A DNA stretch of 33,554 bases from Pseudomonadota bacterium (GCA_021798795.1 JAJZBR010000016.1:1-33554); one strand, 5' to 3'. Positions 1-8,148 are shown, numbered from the stretch's first letter. The notes: generated by a model not told the origin, from the letters alone. Translations and numbers: made by a program.

Positions 1-34
1 TGGCGGAGCGAACGGCGGTATCGGTCAGCGGCAT
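1..34 (-). CDS. Tyrosine integrase, N-terminal fragment (runs off left edge)
   Basis: Only the first 11 codons are inside the window. They read MPLTDTAVRSA, which is the typical beginning of P4-type phage and island integrases (Arm DNA-binding domain, then catalytic tyrosine recombinase domain). The ATG is at 34 and the gene points away from ssrA. Its place directly beside the tmRNA 3' end is the usual layout of an element that integrated there. The catalytic part cannot be seen, so it is unknown whether the gene is intact. The identification rests on the start motif, the location and the repeats upstream. Confidence 0.62.
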   Translation of the reverse strand, partial: MPLTDTAVRSA

Positions 35-35
35 G

Positions 36-100
36 TGGGGGCAACTCCCGTTCAGGGTTCCCCTGTTGCCCCCAAAGTTGCCCCACAATTGGGGGCAGCT
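36..100. repeat. Cluster of GTTGCCCC-type repeats in front of the integrase
   Basis: Four copies of one motif lie within 65 bases: TGGGGGCAACT at 36-46, GTTGCCCCCAAAG at 65-77, GTTGCCCCACAAT at 78-90 and TTGGGGGCAGCT at 89-100. The two inner copies are in direct orientation; the outer two are inverted relative to them. The first copy touches the integrase ribosome-binding region. Such arrays beside P4-type integrases are usually arm-type binding sites, and binding there could also repress the integrase gene; this function is inferred. Confidence 0.6.
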
Positions 101-138
101 TTCATCAGAAGATACGGGAATATGCCGGACGATATGGA

Positions 139-166
139 AGAAAAAACCCACTGGTGACAGTGGGTT
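139..166 (-). terminator. Rho-independent terminator of ssrA
   Basis: On the minus strand a 9-bp stem (AACCCACTG / CAGTGGGTT, at 145-153 and 158-166) with a four-base loop is followed by a run of T. It lies 35 bases beyond the CCA end of the tmRNA. If the element inserted at the ssrA end, this terminator may have been brought in with it. Confidence 0.75.
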
Positions 167-200
167 GTTGTACTTCTTCGGTTCCCATTGGATGGGTAAT

Positions 201-223
201 TGGTGGAGGCGGCGGGAATCGAA
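201..223. other. Probable attachment site (att) at the 3' end of ssrA
   Basis: The 3' end of tmRNA genes, covering the T arm and acceptor stem, is a common target of tyrosine integrases. An integrase gene starts about 170 bases away and points outward. The second copy expected at the far end of the element would lie left of the window, so the exact core cannot be delimited here. Confidence 0.4.
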
Positions 224-564
224 CCCGCGTCCACGAGTTTTCCGCTCGAAGTTCTACATGCTTAGTCAGATGATGATCGTCATGACTCGCCGCTCATCCG
301 CAAACTCGAGTCACCAAGCCCGAGAAATTCCACATCAAAGGTCCCGGACGACCCTTTGGGTGGTCCTGCGAAGTCGACCCCCGACGCCTCTTGCGAGGCT
401 TCTGGACGCGCAGGTGCGGCTCCAGTCGAAGGCTAGCGGTCAGGCCGCTAGGGCGTAGTTTGCGTCGTTCGCAACTAGCTTTTTGCGGTCGGTTTAACGA
501 GGCCTAACCGCACCTCGGCATGCATTTCGAGTTTCACAACCCGTGTCGAAGCCATGTCGCCCCC
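201..564 (-). ncRNA. ssrA: Transfer-messenger RNA (tmRNA)
   Basis: tmRNA releases ribosomes stalled on broken mRNA and tags the unfinished protein for proteolysis. The 5' end GGGGGCG (from 564) pairs with CGCCTCC just before the terminal ACCA (end at 201), forming the acceptor stem. The sequence contains the conserved 5' GACATGGCTTCGACA block and the T-arm GGTTCGATTCC. The tag reading frame is at 472-440: the resume codon GCG opens ANDANYALAA followed by TGA, so the full tag is probably (A)ANDANYALAA. It differs from the E. coli tag by Ala in place of Glu. The length of 364 nt fits a one-piece tmRNA. It is 21 bases from the acnA stop. Confidence 0.97.
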
Positions 565-585
565 ACACCGGTACCCTATGATAAC

Positions 586-3297
586 TCAGGTTGACGGGCC
601 GGGTTGACCCGATTGAGCCAGATTTCTGAGTACATAGTGAAGAATTCCGCCATGACGGTAGTATTCACGCTCTTTCGGTGTATCCAGTCGTACCCGGGCT
701 GAGAATTTCGTTTTCGTTCCCTTTCCGGTCTGAGCGACGACCGTGACCTCCGTGATATCCGGATCATCGATCCCCTCGATCGAAAAGATCTCCTGTCCCG
801 TGAGTCCAAGGCTTTTCGCATTTTCCCCAGAGCGGAACTCGAGTGGCAGAACCCCCATCCCGACCAGGTTTGAACGGTGGATTCGTTCAAAGCTTTCTGC
901 GAGTATGGCCCGAACGCCGAGCAAAGCCGGCCCTTTCGCCGCCCAGTCGCGTGAGGAGCCGCTCCCGTATTCCTTGCCTGCGAGGATGAGGAGGGGGGTC
1001 CCTTCTTTTTGATAGGCCATGGCGGCATCGTAGATGGATTGTGTTTGACCGGTTGGGAAATGAACGGTCATGCCGCCTTCGACACCAGGAACCAACGCGT
1101 TTCTCAAACGGATGTTGGCAAAGGTCCCGCGCATCATGATTTCGTGGTTACCCCGCCTGGAACCGTAAGAGTTGAAGTCCTTGGGTCCAACGCCGAGTGC
1201 AATGAGATACCGGCCGGCTGGGCTCGTTGGAGAGATGTTCCCCGCAGGCGAGATATGGTCGGTCGTGACCGAATCGCCGAGCATCGCGAGGACCCGGGCA
1301 CCCGAAATGGCTTGAAGTGCCGGTGGCTCCGGCTCCAGGTTTTCAAAAAACGGCGGATTCTGGACATAGGTGGATTTCGGATCCCATCCGTAGAGATGGC
1401 CCTTTGCGACGTTGAGCTCGTTCCACTCGGGGGGGCCGCGAAAGACTTCGGCATAGCATTTCTGGAACATCTCGCCGCGGATATGGTTTTTAATGAGCTC
1501 CCGAACCTCTTCCGGATCCGGCCAGATGTCTTTGAGGGTGACGGGAACACCCTTGGCGTCGATACCGATGGGCTCATGCTCGAGATCAATCCCAAGCCGG
1601 CCGACCAGAGAAAACGCCACGACAAGGGGAGGGGAGGCCAGAAAATTCAGGCGCACCTCGGGATGGATGCGTCCTTCGAAATTCCGGTTGCCCGACAGGA
1701 TTGCGCCCACCGCGAGACCATTTTTCTGAATCGCCTCGCTGATCTCGGGCCGGAGAGGTCCCGAGTTGCCGATACAGGTGGTACAACCGTATCCGACCAG
1801 AGCGAATCCGAGTTGGGACAGTTCTTCGAGCAATCCGGTTTCGCGAAGGTATTCGGTGACGACCTGGGATCCCGGGGCCAGGGAGGTTTTGACCCAGGGT
1901 TTGGGTTTGAGGCCCCGACGCGCCGCGTTGCGCGCCAGTATCCCCGCACCGAGCATGACGGATGGATTCGAGGTGTTGGTACAGCTCGTGATGGCCGCGA
2001 TCACGAGGTCGCCGTCGGCGAGTGCCGCAGGTGGCTTTCCGGCCGGGTTTGCCAGGGGTGAAGGCGCTTGTCGTGAATCCGGAGCGCGGAAATCCTGAAG
2101 TGCGCTCGCGATCCGTGCTGGGAGAGCCGATAGACGGACCCGATCCTGGGGACGGCTCGGGCCTGCCAGGCTCGTCTCGATCGATCCGAGATCGAGCTCC
2201 ATGACATCGCTGTAATGAGCTTCCGGGCTCGTTTCCTCATGCCAGAGACCTTGGGCCCGAGAGTAGGCTTCGACGCGTTTGAGCGCCGCCTCCGGCCGAC
2301 CGGTCTGTTTCAGGTAATGGAGCGTTTGCCGATCCACCGGGAAGAGTGCACAGGTCGAGCCAAACTCGGGTGACATGTTGCCGATTGTTGCGCGATCCGT
2401 CACCGCGAGGGATCCCAATCCGTCGCCGAAAAACTCGACGAACTTGCCGACCACCCCGCGTTTACGCAGCATTTCGGTAAGGGTGAGAACCAGATCCGTT
2501 GCCGTGGCCGTAGGCCTGAGGCATCCCTTCAGCCGAACGCCGATGACTTCAGGGATCACCATCGTCATCGGTTGTCCGAGCATTGCAGCTTCGGCTTCGA
2601 TCCCGCCCACGCCCCAGCCCAGTACCCCGAGTCCATTGACCATGGTCGTGTGGGAATCGGTTCCAACGAGTGTGTCCGGATAGAGCCAGGAAGTGCCCTG
2701 CTGGCGGGTTGCGAAGACCACTCGGGCCAGATATTCGATATTGACCTGGTGGACGATCCCGGTGTCCGGCGGCACCACGCGGAAGGTGTCGAAAGCCTCT
2801 TGCCCCCAGCGGAGAAAGGCGTAGCGCTCGTGGTTGCGCTCAAACTCCATCTTGCGATTGCGGGCAAAGCTCTCGGGCGTACCGTAGAAATCGACCTGGA
2901 CGGAGTGATCGATCACGAGTTCTACAGGGGAAAGCGGGTTGATGCGCTTGGGGTCGCCTCCAAGTTTTTTCATGGCATCGCGCATCGCAGCCAAATCCAC
3001 GATTGCGGGTACGCCGGTAAAATCCTGAAGAAGGACCCGGGCAGGAGTGAACGCGAACTCTGCGCTACCCGCCGCATCCGGTTTCCATTCCAGGATCGCG
3101 GCAGCGTCCGTTTCCCGTACGGCCTGTCCATCGAGGTTACGGATGACGTTTTCGAGAAGGATCTTGAGCGAGATGGGCAGTCGGTCCGCTGCCGGGTGTT
3201 TCCGGGCCAGTTTTTTGAGCGATACGAGTGTATGGGTCTCGCTGTCAAGTGTGAGATGATCCAGGCAGGATTCACGGAGTGCGGCCGGTTTCTTCAT
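586..3297 (-). CDS. acnA: Aconitate hydratase A
   Basis: Converts citrate to isocitrate through cis-aconitate in the cytoplasm, using a [4Fe-4S] cluster. The 903-residue length is typical for the AcnA/IRP-like family. The cluster ligands are visible: Cys439 in the SCTNT motif, and Cys505 and Cys508 in YGCTTCIGNSG. The swivel domain near the C-terminus has the conserved GSGSSRDWAAKG. The ATG at 3297 has a GAGGA sequence about 10 bases upstream. A good promoter lies upstream (3354-3381). The gene ends 21 bases before ssrA, so the ssrA promoter probably lies within its 3' end or the gap. No sign of damage. Confidence 0.98.
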   Translation of the reverse strand: MKKPAALRESCLDHLTLDSETHTLVSLKKLARKHPAADRLPISLKILLENVIRNLDGQAVRETDAAAILEWKPDAAGSAEFAFTPARVLLQDFTGVPAIVDLAAMRDAMKKLGGDPKRINPLSPVELVIDHSVQVDFYGTPESFARNRKMEFERNHERYAFLRWGQEAFDTFRVVPPDTGIVHQVNIEYLARVVFATRQQGTSWLYPDTLVGTDSHTTMVNGLGVLGWGVGGIEAEAAMLGQPMTMVIPEVIGVRLKGCLRPTATATDLVLTLTEMLRKRGVVGKFVEFFGDGLGSLAVTDRATIGNMSPEFGSTCALFPVDRQTLHYLKQTGRPEAALKRVEAYSRAQGLWHEETSPEAHYSDVMELDLGSIETSLAGPSRPQDRVRLSALPARIASALQDFRAPDSRQAPSPLANPAGKPPAALADGDLVIAAITSCTNTSNPSVMLGAGILARNAARRGLKPKPWVKTSLAPGSQVVTEYLRETGLLEELSQLGFALVGYGCTTCIGNSGPLRPEISEAIQKNGLAVGAILSGNRNFEGRIHPEVRLNFLASPPLVVAFSLVGRLGIDLEHEPIGIDAKGVPVTLKDIWPDPEEVRELIKNHIRGEMFQKCYAEVFRGPPEWNELNVAKGHLYGWDPKSTYVQNPPFFENLEPEPPALQAISGARVLAMLGDSVTTDHISPAGNISPTSPAGRYLIALGVGPKDFNSYGSRRGNHEIMMRGTFANIRLRNALVPGVEGGMTVHFPTGQTQSIYDAAMAYQKEGTPLLILAGKEYGSGSSRDWAAKGPALLGVRAILAESFERIHRSNLVGMGVLPLEFRSGENAKSLGLTGQEIFSIEGIDDPDITEVTVVAQTGKGTKTKFSARVRLDTPKEREYYRHGGILHYVLRNLAQSGQPGPST

Positions 3298-3353
3298 GAT
3301 GGAGCATCCTCGGGGTGCGGCGGGTGGGGTGGCCCGGATTGCATCGGTTACAA

Positions 3354-3381
3354 ATTATACGTTCGATGTGCCACAGATCAA
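3354..3381 (-). promoter_or_regulatory. Sigma-70 type promoter of acnA
   Basis: On the minus strand, TTGATC (3381-3376) and a perfect TATAAT (3359-3354) are separated by 16 bases. Transcription would start near 3347 and give a leader of about 50 nt before the acnA ATG. Confidence 0.65.
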
Positions 3382-3440
3382 AATCCGATCAGATTATCCA
3401 TGCACCCCGCCCGCTCAGACGATCGGCAAAGAAGAGCGAG

Positions 3441-4580
3441 TCAGGCGCTCGTCGCACCTGGGCGAACGTCACCGGTTACATGACTCCTCGAGCCGGTTCC
3501 GGCGATCGACCCGCCGCCCAGGCAGATCTCGCCGTCATAGAGGACGAAAAACTGACCGGGTGTAGGCGCAAAGACTGGCTCTGCGAATCGCACGGTCGGT
3601 GTCTGATCCGGATCCCAGGTCATTTCACAGGGTACGTCGGGTTGCAGGTAGCGTGTTTTGCCCGAGCCTTGGATCGATCCGCGAGGTGGAACCGGACCGA
3701 TCCAGTGGAAATCCGCGAGGTTGATCGCGATTTGCCAGAGTGCCGGATGATGGAGATTCTGCGTCACCCGGAGGATGTTTTTTTCATGGTTCTTCTCGTA
3801 GACATACCATGAACCCTCGGGTGTTCCGCGAACGCCGCCCACTCCGAGACCCCTGCGCTGCCCCAGGTTGTAAAACCCGGTGCCGGTATGTTCGCCGAGA
3901 ACCCGACCGGATTCGTCGAGGATCGCCCCCGGCTGAGGTGGCAGGAAGTTTTGGAGCCACGGCCGGAACGGCCTCTCGCCGATGAAGCAGATTCCCGTGC
4001 TGTCCTTCTTGGCATGGGTGGCGAGACCGCGCCGACGTGCGAGTGCACGCACCTGCGGCTTGGTCAGGTGTCCGATCGGGAAAAGGCAGTGGTCCAGTTT
4101 TTCGCAATCGACCTGGTTCAGGAAATAGGTTTGATCCTTGTGACGGTCGCGGGAACGGAGGAGGCGGGCACCTTGGGGGCTGTTTTGGATCATCGCGTAG
4201 TGGCCCGTCGCGAGGTGAGTCGCGCCAAGCCGTTGTGCGTAGTCCCAGAGCACGCCAAATTTGATCTCGCGGTTGCATGAGACATCGGGATTGGGAGTGA
4301 GGCCACCCGCATAGGCCTTGAGGAAAGGTTCGAATACCCGTTCGCGGTAGATCTGGCTGAAATGAACCCGGTGGAGAGGGATATCCAGTTTTTCCGCAAC
4401 GCCTCGCGCATCCTGGAAATCGGCGGCGCTCGTGCAGTAGCCGTCCGATTCTTCCCAGTTGACCATGAACAGTCCCTCGACCCGCCATCCCTGTTCCTTG
4501 AGGAGAAGGGCCGAGACGGAGGAATCCACTCCGCCTGAGAGGGCGATGAGAGCCAAGCGATCTCTGGTTGGGATATCCAT
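3441..4580 (-). CDS. mnmA: tRNA-specific 2-thiouridylase MnmA
   Basis: Adds sulfur to U34 of tRNA-Lys, -Glu and -Gln, using ATP and a sulfur relay. The 379-residue protein has the PP-loop SGGVDSS at residues 15-21. Both catalytic cysteines are present: Cys102 (VSCNREIKFG) and Cys198 (TGICFIGER), almost the same positions as in E. coli. The start chosen is the ATG at 4580; an in-frame TTG at 4586 adds only two residues. Neither has a Shine-Dalgarno sequence. A possible promoter lies so close that the mRNA might be leaderless. The gene stands alone: a terminator of the next upstream gene separates it from the peptidase-like gene, and acnA has its own promoter. Confidence 0.97.
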   Translation of the reverse strand: MDIPTRDRLALIALSGGVDSSVSALLLKEQGWRVEGLFMVNWEESDGYCTSAADFQDARGVAEKLDIPLHRVHFSQIYRERVFEPFLKAYAGGLTPNPDVSCNREIKFGVLWDYAQRLGATHLATGHYAMIQNSPQGARLLRSRDRHKDQTYFLNQVDCEKLDHCLFPIGHLTKPQVRALARRRGLATHAKKDSTGICFIGERPFRPWLQNFLPPQPGAILDESGRVLGEHTGTGFYNLGQRRGLGVGGVRGTPEGSWYVYEKNHEKNILRVTQNLHHPALWQIAINLADFHWIGPVPPRGSIQGSGKTRYLQPDVPCEMTWDPDQTPTVRFAEPVFAPTPGQFFVLYDGEICLGGGSIAGTGSRSHVTGDVRPGATSA

Positions 4581-4589
4581 TGCCAAGCC

Positions 4590-4617
4590 ATTTTAAGGCT
4601 TATGAGAAAAAGGTAAA
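4590..4617 (-). promoter_or_regulatory. Possible promoter of mnmA, giving a very short leader
   Basis: On the minus strand, TTTACC (4617-4612) and TAAAAT (4595-4590) are 16 bases apart. The expected start is within a few bases of the mnmA ATG, which fits the lack of a ribosome-binding site. The -35 match is modest and overlaps the T-run of the preceding terminator, so this is tentative. Confidence 0.35.
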
Positions 4618-4645
4618 AAAAGAGGGGTAGCCCGAAAGCTACCCC
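4615..4645 (-). terminator. Rho-independent terminator after the peptidase-like gene
   Basis: Minus-strand stem GGGGTAGC / GCTACCCC (4645-4638 and 4631-4624) with a six-base loop, followed by TCTTTTTTT. It lies 38 bases after the stop codon of the secreted peptidase-like gene. Confidence 0.85.
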
Positions 4646-4682
4646 CCTTAAGGTCAATCCGACTGCAGCTAATGCTCTTGGA

Positions 4683-7031
4683 TCAGGATGCGCGCCCGGG
4701 TTTCTGGCGGCGCATCACCTCCAAGGTGAACAAGCCAAGGATGAGTAGGCCCAGAGGACCGAATCCGCCGGTTCCGCCGCCGCCTGAAGAGGCCGCAACG
4801 GTGACCGATACCGAAGCCGGTTTCGAGGTCAGTCCCGCGAGATTGCGGCAGGTCATCTCCGCCGTATAGGTTCCGGGGGCGCTGAAACTCATTTCGCCCG
4901 GGAAATATCCGGTTGCCGTCTTGCCGTTGCTGAACGACCAGTCCGCAGTGAAGCTGCTCTCATTTGAGCCAATCGGGGTCGTGCAGTAACCGGCAAAGGT
5001 CACGGCCTGACCTACGGTGACGTTCGGATTGGTTGGATCGATGATGACTGCGGTCGGGGGCACGCCCGCAATGGCTGCCTGCAGGGCATCCACGAGACCG
5101 TAGCCGTAGATCCCGTTCCAGCCGGAACCGCTCTGCTGGGCGGCTGTCTTTTCGAGCAGGCCCGGTATGGTCGGCGAACTGACGCCTGCCGAAAGGAGCA
5201 GTGCGGCAACAGACGCCGCACCCGGCGAGGCTGCCGAGGTTCCATAAAATCCGGTCATGAACCCCGCCATGTTGACGATATCCTCATCCGGTGCGGAGAT
5301 GTCGGGTACTTCGGAGTTGTCTGCCGGAGTGATGGCCGTGCAGGAAGTTTCCGCAGCATTGCAGTTCCAGGAAAGAGTGTAGGGACCGCTGCTGCTGAAA
5401 AACTCGATCGGGAACCCCGGTGGATTAGTCCCGAAAGGGACGATCGCCGCCGCCTCGAGAAGATTGGATTTGCTTTGGCCGGGGAAATCCCGGTCGGCGC
5501 CCGCCGATCCGTCCGTGTAATAGGTCAGAGGAAAACTTCCGCTGCCGGAGTTGCTCACGATGGATGCGATCAGCTTGAAGTTGAGGGTGCCGGGATTCGT
5601 AACGCTGAGTGCCTGGATTACCGGACTCACCGTGAGATTTGTTGTTCCCGTATTGGTGTACTGAAGGGCAATTGCAGGACAGTTGGTAGCAATGACTATG
5701 CCCGGGCTAGTCGGGAGGTTGCTGGGTCCCGACTCATTCATGTTCCCGGATCCCGCGGCAACAGGTGCAAGCGTAGCGGTGGTGGCGCCGGTCGGTTCCA
5801 CAAGCTCGAGGTTGAAGGCGTTGTTCGCGCTCGGGCAGCTAGCGCTTGTGGTGTTGTAGGTTGGATTGTCATTCCACCCGAGAAAAAGCTGAACCCCATA
5901 CCCCGGAGGAAGCGTGAAATCATTGAATGGATTCGAGGCGTCTCCAACCGCTTTTCCAAAATCCTCGACCGTCTGGCTTGAACCACTGATCGTGGCCGTG
6001 GCCGGAGCGTAGCCGGCCTGGTAGAACCCATCCTGTCCATCCACCGTATTGCCCCAGTTGCCGGCAGAGGTGAAGAAAAGTACGTTCGGATAGGTTTGCA
6101 TGAGCGCTTCGTAGCCCAAGGCGTCAGGCTGAGGGAAATAGAATATGGGAAGAGTCCCGAGATCGTCGGAGACGATATTGGCGCCAAACCCGGTGATGAG
6201 GCCCTGTGCACAGCCGGGTATATCGAAGCCGCTTTGCACCCCCGAGCAGAATCCGAGACTGGCGTCAGGGGCATCCTGGTAGACGATCTGCATCATCCAG
6301 CTGCCCTCGTCCGCCCCGCCGTCACCGGATGGGGGATAGACGAAATACACATTGTTCGGCAGGAAACCTTCCGAAGCATAGAGGCTGTAGTAATAGGCGC
6401 CAGACGAGATCAGACCAACATTGATGCCCTGTCCGTTGATGCCGGCGTGGTTCAGGGCGGAAGACTGCATGGCCAGTGCCTGAATCGGAGTTTGCCCACT
6501 TGGACTGATCGGTACGCCCCGGGGCGCGAGTCTTCGGGGAAGGTTCATGGTGTGGACATAGAGTGGGTTGCGAATCCAGGCGACGCCTTGCATCTCGGCC
6601 AAGGTCGGGAGCGCGCTCACCGGAACCCAGGCCTGAATCATCGAGGTCCAGGTGGCGGTCTCAATCTTTTGCGCACCCAGCGTCACGAGACTTGCAGGGA
6701 GTACGCTTCCCTTGTACTCGGGAACGATCCAGACGAGGGTATCGCCGCAGCTATTGACGATGGGCGTGAAAGTTCCGAGCGGTCGCGCATCGAAGGTGCA
6801 GGCCGTGGCCGGGCGGGCCATGAGCCCTCGTATCGCGCTCGGTGCCGAGAAACGGGTTGAATGCCCCATCTGGAACGGGATCTTTCCCAAGTAAAGCGCG
6901 CGCAGGACAGGGCTCAGTTTGGGAAAGAGGGTCGGGGCGGCATGGACCGTGAGGGATGTCCCGAGGAGGCAACCCAGACTGATCCACGCTGCAAGATAGA
7001 GAGGTAAATGACGGATATGGTTGGTTTTCAT
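4683..7031 (-). CDS. Secreted subtilisin-fold (S8) protein with GlyGly-CTERM-like tail; catalytic triad incomplete
   Basis: A 782-residue exported protein. The ATG at 7031 has AAGGAG upstream and opens a signal peptide (about residues 1-31, cleavage after VHA). Residues about 200-650 match the S8 fold: VGLISSG at 205-211, the oxyanion Asn in SAGN (325), and GTSAASP with the nucleophile Ser599. The usual Asp of the first motif is absent (Ser209/Ser210), and the His expected in the QIVHD-like motif is Tyr251 (QIVYQDAP). A PKD-like domain follows (about 658-746). The end has a Gly-rich stretch, a hydrophobic segment and a basic tail (748-782), as in GlyGly-CTERM proteins cut by rhombosortase and often exported by type II secretion. 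It may be an inactive protease relative or use altered catalysis. It has its own promoter and terminator. Confidence 0.85.
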   Translation of the reverse strand: MKTNHIRHLPLYLAAWISLGCLLGTSLTVHAAPTLFPKLSPVLRALYLGKIPFQMGHSTRFSAPSAIRGLMARPATACTFDARPLGTFTPIVNSCGDTLVWIVPEYKGSVLPASLVTLGAQKIETATWTSMIQAWVPVSALPTLAEMQGVAWIRNPLYVHTMNLPRRLAPRGVPISPSGQTPIQALAMQSSALNHAGINGQGINVGLISSGAYYYSLYASEGFLPNNVYFVYPPSGDGGADEGSWMMQIVYQDAPDASLGFCSGVQSGFDIPGCAQGLITGFGANIVSDDLGTLPIFYFPQPDALGYEALMQTYPNVLFFTSAGNWGNTVDGQDGFYQAGYAPATATISGSSQTVEDFGKAVGDASNPFNDFTLPPGYGVQLFLGWNDNPTYNTTSASCPSANNAFNLELVEPTGATTATLAPVAAGSGNMNESGPSNLPTSPGIVIATNCPAIALQYTNTGTTNLTVSPVIQALSVTNPGTLNFKLIASIVSNSGSGSFPLTYYTDGSAGADRDFPGQSKSNLLEAAAIVPFGTNPPGFPIEFFSSSGPYTLSWNCNAAETSCTAITPADNSEVPDISAPDEDIVNMAGFMTGFYGTSAASPGAASVAALLLSAGVSSPTIPGLLEKTAAQQSGSGWNGIYGYGLVDALQAAIAGVPPTAVIIDPTNPNVTVGQAVTFAGYCTTPIGSNESSFTADWSFSNGKTATGYFPGEMSFSAPGTYTAEMTCRNLAGLTSKPASVSVTVAASSGGGGTGGFGPLGLLILGLFTLEVMRRQKPGRAS

Positions 7032-7081
7032 GATGACTAGATCTCCTTGGTAAATCCGTGACTGGCACGATGCCGAATCGA

Positions 7082-7110
7082 AGAATACCACAAAGTCCAA
7101 GCTCGCCCAA
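7082..7110 (-). promoter_or_regulatory. Probable promoter of the S8-like gene
   Basis: On the minus strand, TTGGGC (7110-7105) and TATTCT (7087-7082) are 17 bases apart. The start would be near 7075 and the leader about 44 nt long, ending with the AAGGAG ribosome-binding site. The gene is separated by about 170 bases from the GNAT gene before it. Confidence 0.45.
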
Positions 7111-7203
7111 ACGCGGATGACCCGGGGGGGGTCGTGCATGCGTCGATTGTGCCGCATTGCCGTGACAGGGGTATCGGCCAGAAACCTCTTATCCCTTACG
7201 TTT

Positions 7204-8148
7204 TCAGAGCGGCCAGTCGTAAAAGTCGGGATCGGCGATTGAACGCTTCCAGCGCGTGTCGAAGGTTTCTACGGCAGGCCATGCGAGGTCGGGCGCATCG
7301 AGTCCGACCCGTCCGGAGAGCGGGTCCCGGTCAGGCATGTGGATCCAGTGGCGTCGATCTCCGATGGCCCAATGGTCCCGGCTCGACCGGTCTTCCGGTG
7401 CGGGGCAGCGGATCGCAATATGGCTCGGGAGGGTTCTCGCGAGAGTGAGCCATGGCGCAAACGCGCGTTCACGCACGAGCTCGGGACCGGTCAGAATCCT
7501 GATCGCGGGTTCACGATTTTGGTGTGCCAAGCGCTTGATTTCCGAGAGTGCGGCGTCCACCCATCCGGTTGCGAGGTCCGGCGGGGGGCAATCGATCCAT
7601 ATTTCCCGGAGGCTCATCCGGAGCAGCCGGAGAAATGCCTGCGATCGGGCAGTGCGGGAATCCAGCGTGCCGAGTATCGATTGGGCTGTCGGGCGGCGCA
7701 TGGTGAGATGGGGAATGCCTGCTTCGTAGAAAACGAAGCCCTCTTCTAGAAAACCATGCCGGTGATAGAAAGCCAGCGCGTGGGTCTGGGCATGAAGATG
7801 GCAGTCGGCCAGGCCGATTTCACGGGCCCACTCGAGGAGGCCCTCGAGTACCAGGCTGCCTGCCCCGCGCCGGCGATGGGTGCAAAGGACCGCCATGCGG
7901 CCAATTTTTCCACGGGGATCCATGCGACCCGTCGCGACCGGGTGGCCTTCACCATCAGAAACCAGAACGTGTCGGCACTTCGCATCGAACCCGTCCCATT
8001 CGAGCGATTCCGGAACCTTCTGCTCGACGACGAAGACGTCATGCCGGATGGCCTTGAGCAGCGCCTCATCCTGCTTCCAGTCGGCGCGCCAGGCCCGGTA
8101 GCGCCTGGTGGAATCAGTCGTGATGCTTCGATTCGTCGAGGAAGTCAT
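7204..8148 (-). CDS. GNAT N-acetyltransferase with a long C-terminal extension
   Basis: Predicted acyl-CoA-dependent transferase of 314 residues. The N-terminal half (about 20-150) is a GNAT domain. It has the VFVVEQ start seen in ElaA-like proteins, an acetyl-CoA loop of RRRGAG type, and a HALAFYHRHGF segment. The C-terminal half (about 160-314) is a separate domain whose function I do not recognise; it may be a conserved extension carried by some gammaproteobacterial GNATs. The ATG at 8148 overlaps the end of purB by 35 bases, which suggests translational coupling. A longer frame reaches 8286, but its extra residues are low-complexity and lie wholly over purB. Substrate unknown. Confidence 0.85.
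   Translation of the reverse strand: MTSSTNRSITTDSTRRYRAWRADWKQDEALLKAIRHDVFVVEQKVPESLEWDGFDAKCRHVLVSDGEGHPVATGRMDPRGKIGRMAVLCTHRRRGAGSLVLEGLLEWAREIGLADCHLHAQTHALAFYHRHGFLEEGFVFYEAGIPHLTMRRPTAQSILGTLDSRTARSQAFLRLLRMSLREIWIDCPPPDLATGWVDAALSEIKRLAHQNREPAIRILTGPELVRERAFAPWLTLARTLPSHIAIRCPAPEDRSSRDHWAIGDRRHWIHMPDRDPLSGRVGLDAPDLAWPAVETFDTRWKRSIADPDFYDWPL

Noticed and set aside
33-458. Open frame of 141 codons on the plus strand across the ssrA region
   Set aside because: It lies antisense to a clear tmRNA and the repeat array; its translation has no family features.
1009-2061. Long open frame (350 codons) on the plus strand
   Set aside because: It is fully antisense to acnA, whose cluster ligands and length are intact; high GC opens such frames.
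4683-7031. The secreted S8-like protein as a sedolisin (Glu-Asp-Ser) instead of a subtilisin
   Set aside because: The Glu and Asp pair of sedolisins is not found in the expected segment near residue 245, while the Asn and Ser motifs match the subtilisin group.
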